Positions 43,228-52,560 are shown, counted from the first letter of the stretch. The stretch is 64,000 nt of DNA from Caproiciproducens sp. CPB-2 (GCF_036287215.1 NZ_CP142860.1:992001-1056000); one strand, 5' to 3'. The notes: a model not told the origin generated them from the sequence alone. Numbers and translations: made by a program.

Positions 43228-43710
43228 TTGCGGTTTTTTAAAAGCTTTCGGTATGCTTTTCGCGGAATCATCTACTGCATCAATAATGAACGGAATATGC
43301 GGATACATACGGTGGCTGCACTGTATGTATTTGTCTTTTCGTTCTTTTTTGAAATGTCACGGACAAGCTATGCCGCCGTTATGATTGTAACCGCCATGGT
43401 GATGACCGCCGAACTGTTCAACACCGTCGCGGAGGAGCTCTGCGACCTGACGGCGGCGAGCTTTCACCCCGTGGTGCGCATTATCAAGGATATGGCGGCG
43501 GGCGCGGTTCTGGTCTGTGCCGTTTTCGCGGCTGCGGTGGGCGTGTGCGTTTTCTGGCAGCCCGAGGCCTTCGGAAGGATCCTCCGGTATTTTGCCTCCA
43601 GCCCGCCCATGCTTTTGCTGCTTGCTGCGGTGACGGCGGCAAGCATTGTTTATATCGTTATGGGACCCACCGGCATCCGCGATTATATCAGAAAAAAACG
43701 AGAGAAATAA
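43228..43710 (+). CDS. dgkA: Diacylglycerol kinase family protein (undecaprenol kinase)
   Basis: 160 residues from a TTG start after GAGGAAT. The family signature FNTVAEELCDL is at about 69-79, with flanking membrane helices; an extra C-terminal helix (about 127-148) makes it longer than the usual 120-140. Firmicutes enzymes mainly phosphorylate undecaprenol. It lies between ybeY and era, as is standard. Confidence 0.92.
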   Translation: MRFFKSFRYAFRGIIYCINNERNMRIHTVAALYVFVFSFFFEMSRTSYAAVMIVTAMVMTAELFNTVAEELCDLTAASFHPVVRIIKDMAAGAVLVCAVFAAAVGVCVFWQPEAFGRILRYFASSPPMLLLLAAVTAASIVYIVMGPTGIRDYIRKKREK

Positions 43711-43722
43711 GGAGAAGAGTCC

Positions 43723-44646
43723 ATGGTGGATCAGAAACAGGAGAAATCCGCTTTTATTGCGATAGTAGGCCGCCCGAATGTGGGAAAATCGTCCCTTTTG
43801 AACGCGATGATCGGACAGAAGGTCGCTATCGTTTCCAATAAACCGCAGACGACGCGCACCCGTATCATGGGCGTTCTGACCAGGGGGGAATACCAGCTGG
43901 TCTTTATTGATACGCCCGGTCTTTTGAAACCGCATAATCAGCTTGGGGAGTACATGGTGCGCTCCGTCACGGAGTCCGTTTCCGGGGTGGACGCCTGCCT
44001 TCTGGTAGTGGAAGCGGGCAAAAAAATCTCGCCGGCGGACCAGGAACTGATCGAACGGTTCAAGTCGATCGAAATCCCGGCGGTGCTGGCGATCAACAAA
44101 ATCGACCTGCTGCAGGACAAGAGCGTTTTGATGGCGCAGATCTCCGAACTGTCCGCGCTTTACGACTTCGAGGCCGTGGTCCCCGTTTCGGCGATGGACG
44201 GCAACGGGGTGGGGGACCTTACCGGCGAGCTGGAAAAGCTTGCGATGCCAGGCGGGCATTTTTTTGAGGAGGATACGCTGACCGACCAGCCCGAGCGCGT
44301 GCTGGCCGCGGAAATCATCCGGGAAAAGCTGCTGCGCCTGTGCAGCAAAGAGGTCCCGCACGGCATTGCCGTTCTGGTGGAAAGCATGCACGAGCGCGGG
44401 GACAAAAGCGGCATCACCGATATGGAGGCTACGGTTTTCTGCGAAAAGGAAAGCCATAAGGGAATTATCATCGGCAGGGACGGGGCGATGCTGAAAAAAG
44501 TCGGCACGCTGGCCCGTGCCGATATGGAACGTTTTTTTGACTGTAAAATCAATCTGAAGCTCTGGGTAAAGGTAAAAGAGGACTGGCGCAACCGCACCGC
44601 GGTTCTGCGCAGCCTTGGGTTTGACAGCAATTCCTTCAACGGTTAG
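43723..44646 (+). CDS. era: GTPase Era
   Basis: 307 residues. G1 GRPNVGKSSLL, G3 DTPGL, G4 NKID, and a C-terminal KH domain with KGIIIGRDGAMLKKVG. It binds 16S rRNA during 30S assembly. ATG after AAGGAGAAG. Confidence 0.97.
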   Translation: MVDQKQEKSAFIAIVGRPNVGKSSLLNAMIGQKVAIVSNKPQTTRTRIMGVLTRGEYQLVFIDTPGLLKPHNQLGEYMVRSVTESVSGVDACLLVVEAGKKISPADQELIERFKSIEIPAVLAINKIDLLQDKSVLMAQISELSALYDFEAVVPVSAMDGNGVGDLTGELEKLAMPGGHFFEEDTLTDQPERVLAAEIIREKLLRLCSKEVPHGIAVLVESMHERGDKSGITDMEATVFCEKESHKGIIIGRDGAMLKKVGTLARADMERFFDCKINLKLWVKVKEDWRNRTAVLRSLGFDSNSFNG

Positions 44647-44766
44647 ACAAAGCACATTTTTGCAGTGAAATTTGTCTGATTATGGGTTTAATTCATTTAT
44701 TTACCGCTCATATAAGCTGAATTAAGGCAAATACTTAAATCAGAAAATGAAAAGGGAGCGGAAAAT

Positions 44767-44931
44767 ATGGATGAACAAACAGCTTGGAATTGTTTTCAAC
44801 ATACCGGAAATATCAGCGATTATCTGATCTACAGCCAATGCAAACACAGTAATGAAGAAAGGCAGATGCGGGAGGGCGCGGATGCAGATAGAGACCAAAG
44901 GCCTGATCATCAGGGAGAATTCCGTGGGTGA
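44767..44931 (+). CDS. yqzL: YqzL-family small protein
   Basis: 54 residues (MDEQTAWNCFQHTGNISDYL...). YqzL is a tiny protein found between era and recO in Bacillus and Clostridia; the N-terminal W-x2-F-x2-TG-x2-x-YL pattern fits. A GGGAGCGG site precedes the ATG. It overlaps recO by 50 bp in another frame. Function unknown. Confidence 0.8.
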   Translation: MDEQTAWNCFQHTGNISDYLIYSQCKHSNEERQMREGADADRDQRPDHQGEFRG

Positions 44932-45649
44932 AAGCGACCGCCTTGTCACCGTACTTACAAGCGGGGAAGGGGTTGTGCGCGCTTTTGCGCAGCAGGCTAA
45001 AAAGTTAAAAAACAGCAAACTTTCCGCGACGCAGCTTTTCAGTTATTCCCGCCTTACGATTTTCAAGGGGCGGGATAAATACATAATTGACGACGCGCAG
45101 CCCATTGAAGTTTTTTTTGACCTTCGCAGGGATATTGAGCGTCTTTCCCTTGCCCAATATTTTTGTGAGCTGGCGGGTGCGCTGGCGCCGCAGGAAGCCG
45201 AGGCCGGGGATTTTTTGCGTTTAATGCTCAATTCCCTTCACTTTCTGTGCAAGGGCTTAAGGCCGAACGCACAGATCAAGGCGATCGTGGAAATGAAAAT
45301 GCTCTCGCTCGCAGGGTATATGCCCAATCTGATCTGCTGTTCCGGCTGTACGTGCTATGAGGCGGAGGAGATGTTCTTCCTTCCCCGCAAGGGACTGATT
45401 GATTGCAGGGACTGCTTTGCGGATTCTGCGGAACCCGCCGTCCGGCTGAGCCGCGGCGCGCTGACCGGCCTGCGGCATATTATTTACGCCGATTTTGAGA
45501 AGCTTTTTTCCTTCAGCCTGTCGAAGCAGGGGCTGAAGGAGCTTTCCGCGGCGAGCGAGCAGTATGTTTTATCCACCTTGGAGCGCAGCTTCAATACGCT
45601 GGAATTTTACAGACAGATGAAAACAGAGGACGAATCAACGAACGGTTAG
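44882..45649 (+). CDS. recO: DNA repair protein RecO
   Basis: 255 residues from ATG 44882 after GGGAGGGC; the in-frame ATG at 44852 is weaker. An OB-fold N-terminus (TKGLIIRENSVGESDRLVTV) and a Cys cluster (CCSGCTCYEAEE ... LIDCRDC), which in many RecO proteins binds zinc. RecO loads RecA with RecR. Confidence 0.95.
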   Translation: MQIETKGLIIRENSVGESDRLVTVLTSGEGVVRAFAQQAKKLKNSKLSATQLFSYSRLTIFKGRDKYIIDDAQPIEVFFDLRRDIERLSLAQYFCELAGALAPQEAEAGDFLRLMLNSLHFLCKGLRPNAQIKAIVEMKMLSLAGYMPNLICCSGCTCYEAEEMFFLPRKGLIDCRDCFADSAEPAVRLSRGALTGLRHIIYADFEKLFSFSLSKQGLKELSAASEQYVLSTLERSFNTLEFYRQMKTEDESTNG

Positions 45650-45669
45650 AATGATTGGGGGAAAACTTT

Positions 45670-46365
45670 TTGAAGCATAAAAACGCGCTGCGCGCGGCTT
45701 TTCCGCACACCATTCCGGTGATGCTCGGTTATCTTTTCTTAGGCGCCGCCTTCGGAATCCTGCTGAACAGCAAAGGATACGGCTGGGGCTGGGCGGTGCT
45801 GATGAGCGTGTTTATCTACGCGGGCTCCATGCAGTTTGTGGCAATCGGACTTTTGTCCGGCCCGTTTCTGCCGCTGCAGGCGGCGCTGATGACCCTGATG
45901 GTCAACGCCCGACATACCTTTTACGGAATTCCCATGCTGGAGAGGTTCAGGAGCATGGGAAAGAAAAAGCCTTACATGATTTTTTCGCTGACGGATGAAA
46001 CCTTTTCCCTGCTGTGCAGCGCCCGCGCGCCGGAAGGCGTCGACGAGAACCGGTTTCTGTTCTGGGTTTCCCTTCTGGACCAGCTTTACTGGGTCGCCGG
46101 TGCGGCGGCGGGCGGCCTGATCGGCTCTCTGGTCTCCTTCAATACAAAGGGCATTGATTTTGTAATGACGGCGCTTTTTACGGTTATCTTTGTGGATCAG
46201 TGGGAAAATAACAGGAACCATTTTCCCGCCGTTGTCGGGCTGGGCGGTTCCGTTTTGTGCCTTGCCGTGTTCGGGCCGGGGAATTTTATCCTGCCCTCCA
46301 TGGCGCTGATCGCTGCCGTCCTCAGCCTTTTCGGGAAAGCCGCTGAAAGGGAGGAAACCGTATGA
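45670..46365 (+). CDS. azlC: AzlC-family branched-chain amino acid exporter subunit
   Basis: 231 residues from TTG 45670, which has a TGGGGGA site at good spacing; the TTG at 45655 does not. Polytopic, with GAAFGILLNSKGYGWGWAVL and MQFVAIGLL, typical of AzlC. It pairs with AzlD (next gene, overlapping ATGA). Confidence 0.93.
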   Translation: MKHKNALRAAFPHTIPVMLGYLFLGAAFGILLNSKGYGWGWAVLMSVFIYAGSMQFVAIGLLSGPFLPLQAALMTLMVNARHTFYGIPMLERFRSMGKKKPYMIFSLTDETFSLLCSARAPEGVDENRFLFWVSLLDQLYWVAGAAAGGLIGSLVSFNTKGIDFVMTALFTVIFVDQWENNRNHFPAVVGLGGSVLCLAVFGPGNFILPSMALIAAVLSLFGKAAEREETV

Positions 46366-46697
46366 CGCTGACATCCGGTCAGGCTCTGATCCTGATTTTC
46401 GTGATCGCGCTGATCACGCTGTTTACCCGCGCCCTGCCGTTTCTCCTGTTCCCGCAGGGGAGGGAGACGCCGGCGTTTGTCCGCTATCTGGGCAGTGTGC
46501 TTCCCTGCGCGGTGATGGGGATGCTGATCGTCTACTGTCTGAAGGGGATCTCCGTTTTTGCGGCGCCGTTCGGCGCACCGGAGCTGATTTCCGTGGCGGC
46601 GGTGGTCTTTCTGCACAAATGGAAACATAATACGCTTTTGAGCATCGGGGGAGGAACGCTCCTTTACATGTTTTTCACTCAGTTTATTTTTGTGTAG
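46362..46697 (+). CDS. azlD: AzlD-family small membrane subunit
   Basis: 111 residues, four hydrophobic segments, with the TRALPFLLFP and YLGSVLPCAVMGMLIVYCLK signatures of AzlD. It overlaps azlC by 4 bp and forms an exporter with it. Confidence 0.93.
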   Translation: MTLTSGQALILIFVIALITLFTRALPFLLFPQGRETPAFVRYLGSVLPCAVMGMLIVYCLKGISVFAAPFGAPELISVAAVVFLHKWKHNTLLSIGGGTLLYMFFTQFIFV

Positions 46698-46756
46698 CAA
46701 AACCGCCGGCGATGCCGGTGAGACCAGAGCGCTTTCTCTTCGAGTGTTTTCCCCCA

Positions 46757-46824
46757 CCCCTGCCCCCTCCCCTTTTTATAAAAGCGCAAATAGGCAGTTT
46801 TCCTGAAATGGGAGGGGGCAGGGG
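46757..46824. repeat. C/G-rich inverted repeat between azlD and mutS2
   Basis: Perfect 15-bp arms CCCCTGCCCCCTCCC (46757-46771) and GGGAGGGGGCAGGGG (46810-46824) with a 38-nt AT-rich loop. The T-run is inside the loop, not after the stem, so this is not a simple terminator; the G-tracts could also form a quadruplex. Confidence 0.75.
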
Positions 46825-46899
46825 GAGAGGATGTTTCGGCGGCCTTTATATCATGGATAAAGAAGACTTCATTTTCATAGAAATAGGTAGAGGTAACTT

Positions 46900-49278
46900 A
46901 TGGAAGATACGATGCAAAGACATTACAGGGCTTTGGAGCTTGATAAAATACGAAAGCTGCTGGCGGCCGAAACGGCGTGCGAGGACGCGGCGGAGCTCGC
47001 TTTGCGGCTTACCCCGTCCGTTTCCCTTTCCGAGGTACAGCGGCTTCTGGCCGATACGGACGAGGCCTTTACGCTGATGGCCCGCTTCGGCGCGCCGTCC
47101 TTCGGCGGGCTGTACAACATGACCAATTCCCTGCGCCGCGCGGAGGCGGGCGGCACGCTCAACATGGCCGAGCTGCTGCGCATCGCGGGCGTTCTGCGCA
47201 CGCTGCGCGGGATCGTGGACTGGCGCGCGAAAAGCGCGGGGGTAAAAAGCTGTCTGGACTGGCGGTTCGATTCCCTGATGCCCAACAAATATCTGGAGGA
47301 CCGGATTTACGGCGCGATCGTTTCCGAAGAGGAAATGTCGGACAACGCGTCCGTTCAGCTCGCGTCCATCCGCCGCAAAATCCGTTCCGCGTCCTCCCGC
47401 GTCCGGGAACAGCTCGATAAAATGATTCGTTCCCCGCTCTATCAGAAATATCTGCAGGACCCGATCGTCACCCTGCGCGGCGGCCGGTTCGTCGTGCCGG
47501 TCAAGGCGGAGTTCCGGGGGGAAATCGCCGGACTGGTGCACGATACCTCCGCAAGCGGCGCGACCGTGTTTGTGGAGCCGATGGGGGTCGTCGAGGCCAA
47601 CAATGAGGTGCGGGTGCTGCAGTCGCAGGAGCAGGCGGAAATAGAGCGGATCCTCGCCGAGCTTTCGGCGGAGACCGGAAACTTTTCCAGCGGGATCATC
47701 AGCGGGTACCGCGCCGCGGTGGAACTGAATTTGATTTTCGCCAAGGCGAGCCTGGGCTATAAGATGAAGGCCAGCCTTCCCGCGGTGAACGACAAGGGGA
47801 AAATCCTGCTGAAAAAAGCGCGCCATCCGCTGATTGACAAGAACCGGGTCGTCCCCACGGACATTGAACTCGGCGTTCATTTTGACACCTTGGTGATTAC
47901 CGGCCCCAACACGGGAGGAAAAACGGTGTCGCTGAAAACGGTGGGTCTGCTTACGCTGATGGCCATGTGCGGGCTGATGCTGCCGGTGGCGGAAAACAGC
48001 GAGATTTCCGTTTTTCATCAGGTGCTGGCCGACATCGGCGACGAGCAGAGCATCGAACAGTCTCTGTCCACTTTTTCGGCGCATATGACGAATATCATCC
48101 GGATCATCGGTCAGGCGGATGAGAACAGCCTGATTCTGCTGGATGAGCTGGGGGCGGGGACCGACCCGGTCGAGGGCGCGGCGCTCGCGATGGCGATTTT
48201 GGAGGCTCTGCGCAAAAAGGGCGCGCGGGTGGCCGCTACGACCCACTACGCGGAGCTGAAAGCCTATGCGCTGCAGACAGACGGCGTGGAAAACGCGTGC
48301 TGCGAGTTCGACGTACAAACGCTGCGGCCGACCTACCGTCTTCTGATCGGCGTACCGGGCCGCTCCAACGCGTTTGCCATCTCTTTGCGCCTTGGTATGG
48401 AAGAAGAAATTGTGGAACGCGCGAAAGAGCTGGTATCCAGTGAAAATACACGGTTTGAGGACGTGGTCCAAAGCCTGGAAACCAGCCGCCAGAAGCTGGA
48501 GGGCGAACGCACCAAAGCGGAGCAGGCGCATCTGGAAGCCGTCCGGGCGCAGAAGGAGGCGCAGGAAATCCGCAGCGGCATCCAGGCCGAGGCGGACAAA
48601 GAGATCGGGAAGGCGCGCCAGCAGGCTTCCGAACTGGTTTCCCGTACCCGCGGGCAGATCGACGCCCTTCTGAACGAAATGGAAGAACTGAAAAAACAGC
48701 AGAACAAAACGCTCTCCGCAGAGCAGAAGGCAAGGCTGAAAGCCGGGCTGCGCGTTCTGGAGGAAACGGCCGATCCCATTCACGGCAGAAAGGACGAGGG
48801 CCCGTATGTGCTGCCGCGTCCGCTGCAGGTGGGGGATACCGTCCTGCTTTACGATATTGACAAGCAGGGAACGGTGCTGCAGCTGCCGGAGGGAAACAAC
48901 CGGAACGTTCTGGTGCAGGCGGGCATCATCCAGACGAGGGTGCCGCTTTCCAATCTGCGGCTGGTGCAGGAGAAAAAAGGGAAGGAAAAGCGCAGGACGG
49001 TTACCAGAAATGTCACGGGCAGGGCGCAGGCAAAGGTGACGACCGAACTGGACCTGCGCGGGCAGACGACGGAAGAAGCCATTATGAATGTCGACCGGTT
49101 TATCGATTCGGCGCTGCTCAGCGGTATTGAGCAGCTCACCGTCATCCACGGCAAAGGAACGGGGGCCCTGCGCGCGGCCGTGCAGCAGCACCTGAAAAGG
49201 CACCCGAACGTGCGCAGCTACCGGCTGGGCGTGTTCGGAGAGGGAGAAGCCGGCGTTACCATTGTGGAATTAAAATAA
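46900..49278 (+). CDS. mutS2: Endonuclease MutS2 (collided-ribosome/anti-recombination factor)
   Basis: 792 residues. MutS-like core with Walker A GPNTGGKT (about 345), Walker B LILLDELGAGTDP and THYAELKAYA, a long coiled coil (about 515-630) and a C-terminal Smr nuclease domain with LDLRGQTTEEA and VIHGKGTGALR. It overlaps no neighbour; a weak AGAGGTAAC site precedes the ATG. Confidence 0.96.
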   Translation: MEDTMQRHYRALELDKIRKLLAAETACEDAAELALRLTPSVSLSEVQRLLADTDEAFTLMARFGAPSFGGLYNMTNSLRRAEAGGTLNMAELLRIAGVLRTLRGIVDWRAKSAGVKSCLDWRFDSLMPNKYLEDRIYGAIVSEEEMSDNASVQLASIRRKIRSASSRVREQLDKMIRSPLYQKYLQDPIVTLRGGRFVVPVKAEFRGEIAGLVHDTSASGATVFVEPMGVVEANNEVRVLQSQEQAEIERILAELSAETGNFSSGIISGYRAAVELNLIFAKASLGYKMKASLPAVNDKGKILLKKARHPLIDKNRVVPTDIELGVHFDTLVITGPNTGGKTVSLKTVGLLTLMAMCGLMLPVAENSEISVFHQVLADIGDEQSIEQSLSTFSAHMTNIIRIIGQADENSLILLDELGAGTDPVEGAALAMAILEALRKKGARVAATTHYAELKAYALQTDGVENACCEFDVQTLRPTYRLLIGVPGRSNAFAISLRLGMEEEIVERAKELVSSENTRFEDVVQSLETSRQKLEGERTKAEQAHLEAVRAQKEAQEIRSGIQAEADKEIGKARQQASELVSRTRGQIDALLNEMEELKKQQNKTLSAEQKARLKAGLRVLEETADPIHGRKDEGPYVLPRPLQVGDTVLLYDIDKQGTVLQLPEGNNRNVLVQAGIIQTRVPLSNLRLVQEKKGKEKRRTVTRNVTGRAQAKVTTELDLRGQTTEEAIMNVDRFIDSALLSGIEQLTVIHGKGTGALRAAVQQHLKRHPNVRSYRLGVFGEGEAGVTIVELK

Positions 49279-49300
49279 TGATCGGAGATGAGGCGGCGTG

Positions 49301-49714
49301 ATGTGGGTTGTTTACGCAGTTGGGTCCGCGCTGTTTGCGGCTTTGACGTCGATTCTGGCAAAGATCGGTATCGAGAATGTCAATTCCAATCTCGCCACAG
49401 CGGTCAGAACCGTTGTGGTGCTGGTTCTTGCGTGGGGAATCGTCTTTTTTACCGGAGCGAATACCGGAATCAAAAACATTACACAGAGAAGCCTGCTGTT
49501 TTTGGTCCTGTCCGGCATCACAACGGGCCTTTCCTGGCTTTTTTATTACAAGGCGATCCAGATCGGCCCGGTTTCCAAGGTCGCTCCGATCGATAAATTC
49601 AGCGTGGTCATCACAATTGTCCTCGCGTTTCTGTTCCTGCATGAAAAGATAGACATGAAGACCATTCTCGGGGGAATTCTGATTACTGCCGGTACGTTCG
49701 TCCTGATTCTGTAA
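49301..49714 (+). CDS. Half-size EamA-family transporter
   Basis: 137 residues (GTG at 49298 is an alternative). One EamA repeat with five helices, ending GGILITAGTFVLIL; full-length DMT transporters have two repeats. Single-repeat forms act as dimers, as in EmrE. The signature SWLFYYKAIQIGPVSKVAPID is clear. Substrate unknown. Confidence 0.85.
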   Translation: MWVVYAVGSALFAALTSILAKIGIENVNSNLATAVRTVVVLVLAWGIVFFTGANTGIKNITQRSLLFLVLSGITTGLSWLFYYKAIQIGPVSKVAPIDKFSVVITIVLAFLFLHEKIDMKTILGGILITAGTFVLIL

Positions 49715-49730
49715 AGAGGGGGAGATTGTT

Positions 49731-50402
49731 CTGAAAACGACGCAAACCCGAAAAAAAGGGTCTCTGATCATTCTTGTGTCCGTGCCTGTTCTGCTGCTCG
49801 CGGTCGTCGGGATCCTGTTTGCGCTGGCTCTGAACGACCCCAACGCACCCCTTGCGCCAGGCGGGGAAACGGATTCTTCCGCGGTGACCGCAAAGCTCCT
49901 TGTCGCCGCCGGCACCGGAAAGCCGGCCGAGCTGACCGGAGAAGAGGTCGGTGCGCTGATGACCCAAAAGCTTGCGCAGAACGGACAGCGCGCCGTTTCC
50001 GGAGTGCGGCTTACCGTCAACAGCGACAACACCGTTGACGCCTATCTGCCCGTTTCCTACAAAGGGATGAAGCTGGGCGTCAGCGCCAACCTGACGGTCG
50101 GCTGGGACAGCGCGAAAAAGGAGATCCGCGCCGCGGTCAACTCCGTGAAAATCGGCCGTTTGCCGGTCGATCCCGCGTGGGCGCTTTCCCATGCCATGGA
50201 TTCCCTTCCGAAAGGTGCCGGGCGGGAGGGCAATATCCTGTACCTGCCGCCGCCGATGTTCGGCACCTATGAAATGCCGAACGACGCCCCGGGCAGCATC
50301 AGCGGGCTGGAGGTCCGCTACAGGAAATTCCTGCTGAATTTTTCCGTGGATATGGCTAAACTGGAGGATTACCTGAAAGAGCAGCTGAAATCGATTCTGT
50401 AA
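49731..50402 (+). CDS. Membrane-anchored hypothetical protein, probable non-ATG start
   Basis: 223 residues if translated from CTG 49731, 8 nt after GGGGGAG. The first ATG-like start (GTG 49776) would cut off the basic stretch KTTQTRKKG that should precede the membrane helix (SLIILVSVPVLLLAVVGILF). The outside part contains GEEVGALMTQKL and repeated beta strands; not recognised. It follows the EamA gene by 16 bp. Terminated at 50427. Confidence 0.6.
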   Translation: MKTTQTRKKGSLIILVSVPVLLLAVVGILFALALNDPNAPLAPGGETDSSAVTAKLLVAAGTGKPAELTGEEVGALMTQKLAQNGQRAVSGVRLTVNSDNTVDAYLPVSYKGMKLGVSANLTVGWDSAKKEIRAAVNSVKIGRLPVDPAWALSHAMDSLPKGAGREGNILYLPPPMFGTYEMPNDAPGSISGLEVRYRKFLLNFSVDMAKLEDYLKEQLKSIL

Positions 50403-50426
50403 TCAATCCCGGTGAAAAATAAAAAG

Positions 50427-50472
50427 CGCGGCGCTTCGGCCTTTTTTCCTATTGACAAGCGCCGCGTTTTAT
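50427..50472 (+). terminator. Terminator overlapping the ylxM promoter
   Basis: 10-bp stem CGCGGCGCTT / AAGCGCCGCG, then TTTT. The stem's right arm starts inside the -35 hexamer of the next promoter. Confidence 0.7.
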
Positions 50473-50480
50473 TGTATAAT
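50452..50480 (+). promoter_or_regulatory. Consensus sigma-A promoter of ylxM-ffh
   Basis: TTGACA (50452-50457) and TATAAT (50475-50480) with a 17-bp spacer: full consensus. It shares sequence with the upstream terminator. Confidence 0.85.
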
Positions 50481-50529
50481 TCGTAACTGTAAAGTTAATT
50501 ACTTTACAGGCTGAATGGAGGGGTATCGG

Positions 50530-50892
50530 ATGTCGAAAAATCTGGAAATATCGTTATTGCTTGATTTTTACGGGGATATGCTGACCGACAAACAGCGCGA
50601 GGTAATCGAATATTACTACAACGAGGATTTATCGCTTTCCGAAATCGCGGACAACCAGGGCATTACCCGCCAGGGGGTACGCGATTCCATCAAGCGCGCC
50701 GAATTTCAGCTGCTGGACATGGAGGAGCGCCTGGGCCTGGCCCGCCGTTTCCGTGAGATGAGAAGCGGTCTGGAGCACATCAGCTCCGCTGCCGAACAGA
50801 TTAAAGAATACAACGATCATTACATATATTCCAATGAGCTTGAAAACAACGCGAAGCTGATTCTTGATATTTCCCAAAAGCTCTGCGAATAG
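50530..50892 (+). CDS. ylxM: YlxM family DNA-binding protein
   Basis: 120 residues from ATG 50530 after TGGAGGGG. A sigma-70 region-4-like HTH (LTDKQREVIEYYYNEDLSLS, then EIADNQGITRQGVRDSIKRA) and a helical tail. YlxM precedes ffh in Firmicutes and modulates SRP function. Confidence 0.93.
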   Translation: MSKNLEISLLLDFYGDMLTDKQREVIEYYYNEDLSLSEIADNQGITRQGVRDSIKRAEFQLLDMEERLGLARRFREMRSGLEHISSAAEQIKEYNDHYIYSNELENNAKLILDISQKLCE

Positions 50893-50907
50893 GAAGGAGG
50901 GCCCCTG

Positions 50908-52233
50908 TTGGCATTTGAAGGTCTTGCCGATAAGCTGTCGGCCGCATTTAAACGGCTGAAATCAAAAGGAAAACTGAATGAGGCCGACGTAAAGGAAGCA
51001 ATGCGCGAAGTCCGCCTTGCCCTTTTGGAAGCCGACGTAAACTATAAGGTCGCCAAAGACTTTACCAATACCGTGAGCGCGCGTGCCGTCGGCACCGAGG
51101 TGATGGAAAGCCTGACCCCGGCGCAGATGGTGATTAAAATTGTAAACGAGGAACTGACCGCTCTGATGGGCGGAAGCGACGCGAAGCTCGCCAGCCCTCC
51201 GTCCCCCCCGACCATTATCATGCTCTGCGGCCTGCAGGGCGCCGGTAAAACCACCCACGCCGGAAAGCTGGGGCTGATGCTGAAAAACAAGGGCCACAGG
51301 CCCCTTCTGGTCGCGTGCGACATTTACCGTCCCGCCGCCATCAAACAGCTGCAGGTCGTCGGCGAAAACGCCGGTGTTCCCGTTTTTGAAATGGGGCGGG
51401 AAGACCCCGTGAAAATCTGCAGGGCCGCCGTCAGGCACGCCAGAGACTACGGCAACGACATGGTCCTGATCGATACCGCCGGCCGTCTTCAGATCGACGA
51501 AGTCCTGATGAACGAGCTGAAAAACATCAAAAACGAGATCGGCCCGCACGAGATTCTGCTTGTGGTGGACTCCATGACCGGCCAGGAAGCCGTCAATGTC
51601 GCGAAAACCTTTGACGAGCTGCTGAACATCACCGGCGTGATCCTGACAAAGCTGGACGGCGACACCCGCGGCGGCGCGGCGCTTTCCGTGCGCGCGGTGA
51701 CGGGCAAGCCGATCAAATTCGCCGGTACCGGCGAAAAGCTGCAGGACCTTGAAGTTTTCCACCCGGACCGCATGGCCTCGCGTATCCTCGGCATGGGCGA
51801 CGTGCTCACCCTCATTGAGGACGCGCAGAGCAGGCTTGACCGCAATGCCGCGGAAAAGACCGCCCAGAAGCTGATGCAGAACAAGCTGGATTTCAACGAC
51901 CTGCTCGACCAGCTGGTGCAGGTAAGGAAAATGGGGCCGCTCAAGAATGTGCTTTCCAAAATGCCCGGAATGGATAAACAGCTCAAGGACGTGGACATCG
52001 ACGACCGTCAGATGGACCGTGTGGCGGCGATTATTCTTTCCATGACCCCCGAGGAGCGGAGCAAGCCGTCCGTCATCAACCCCTCGCGCAAGCGGCGCAT
52101 GGCCGCGGGCAGCGGGATGAAGGTGGAGGACGTCAACCGTCTGATCAAGCAGTTGGAGCAGATGCAGAAGCTGGTGAAGCAGATGAAAGGCCGCGGAAAG
52201 CGGCGCTTTTCCGGCATGGGGATGCCGTTTTAA
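50908..52233 (+). CDS. ffh: Signal recognition particle protein Ffh
   Basis: 441 residues, TTG start after AGGAAGGAGGG. N domain, G domain with GLQGAGKTTHAGKLG and DTAGRLQ, then the Met-rich M domain (about 300-441) that binds 4.5S RNA and signal peptides. Confidence 0.97.
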   Translation: MAFEGLADKLSAAFKRLKSKGKLNEADVKEAMREVRLALLEADVNYKVAKDFTNTVSARAVGTEVMESLTPAQMVIKIVNEELTALMGGSDAKLASPPSPPTIIMLCGLQGAGKTTHAGKLGLMLKNKGHRPLLVACDIYRPAAIKQLQVVGENAGVPVFEMGREDPVKICRAAVRHARDYGNDMVLIDTAGRLQIDEVLMNELKNIKNEIGPHEILLVVDSMTGQEAVNVAKTFDELLNITGVILTKLDGDTRGGAALSVRAVTGKPIKFAGTGEKLQDLEVFHPDRMASRILGMGDVLTLIEDAQSRLDRNAAEKTAQKLMQNKLDFNDLLDQLVQVRKMGPLKNVLSKMPGMDKQLKDVDIDDRQMDRVAAIILSMTPEERSKPSVINPSRKRRMAAGSGMKVEDVNRLIKQLEQMQKLVKQMKGRGKRRFSGMGMPF

Positions 52234-52300
52234 TTGAATTCATCCAAGAAGGAATTCCCTTTTGGTGAAGATATTGATCAATTTGTGGAGGTGAAACATC

Positions 52301-52543
52301 ATGTCAGTAAAGATTAGATTACGCAGAATGGGTGCAAAAAAAGCTCCTTTCTATCGTATAGTTGTTGCAGATTCCCGCTTTCCGCGCGACGGCCGTTTCA
52401 TTGAAGAAATCGGCTATTACAATCCGCTCGAGGAGCCGTCCGTCGTGAAGGTGGATGCTGAAAAGGCCAAGAAATGGATTGCTAACGGCGCACAGCCGAC
52501 AGACACCGTGAAATCTCTGTTCAAGAAACACGGCGTACTGTAA
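52301..52543 (+). CDS. rpsP: 30S ribosomal protein S16
   Basis: 80 residues, full-length match ([20 protein letters not shown]). ATG after GGAGGTGAAAC. Confidence 0.97.
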   Translation: MSVKIRLRRMGAKKAPFYRIVVADSRFPRDGRFIEEIGYYNPLEEPSVVKVDAEKAKKWIANGAQPTDTVKSLFKKHGVL

Positions 52544-52560
52544 TCGCGGAGGATAAAACA

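Noticed and set aside
46846..49203. 785-codon open frame opposite mutS2
   Set aside because: It mirrors a clear mutS2 with full domain set; its translation is His/Arg/Gln-rich with no motif, typical of an antisense shadow in GC-rich DNA.
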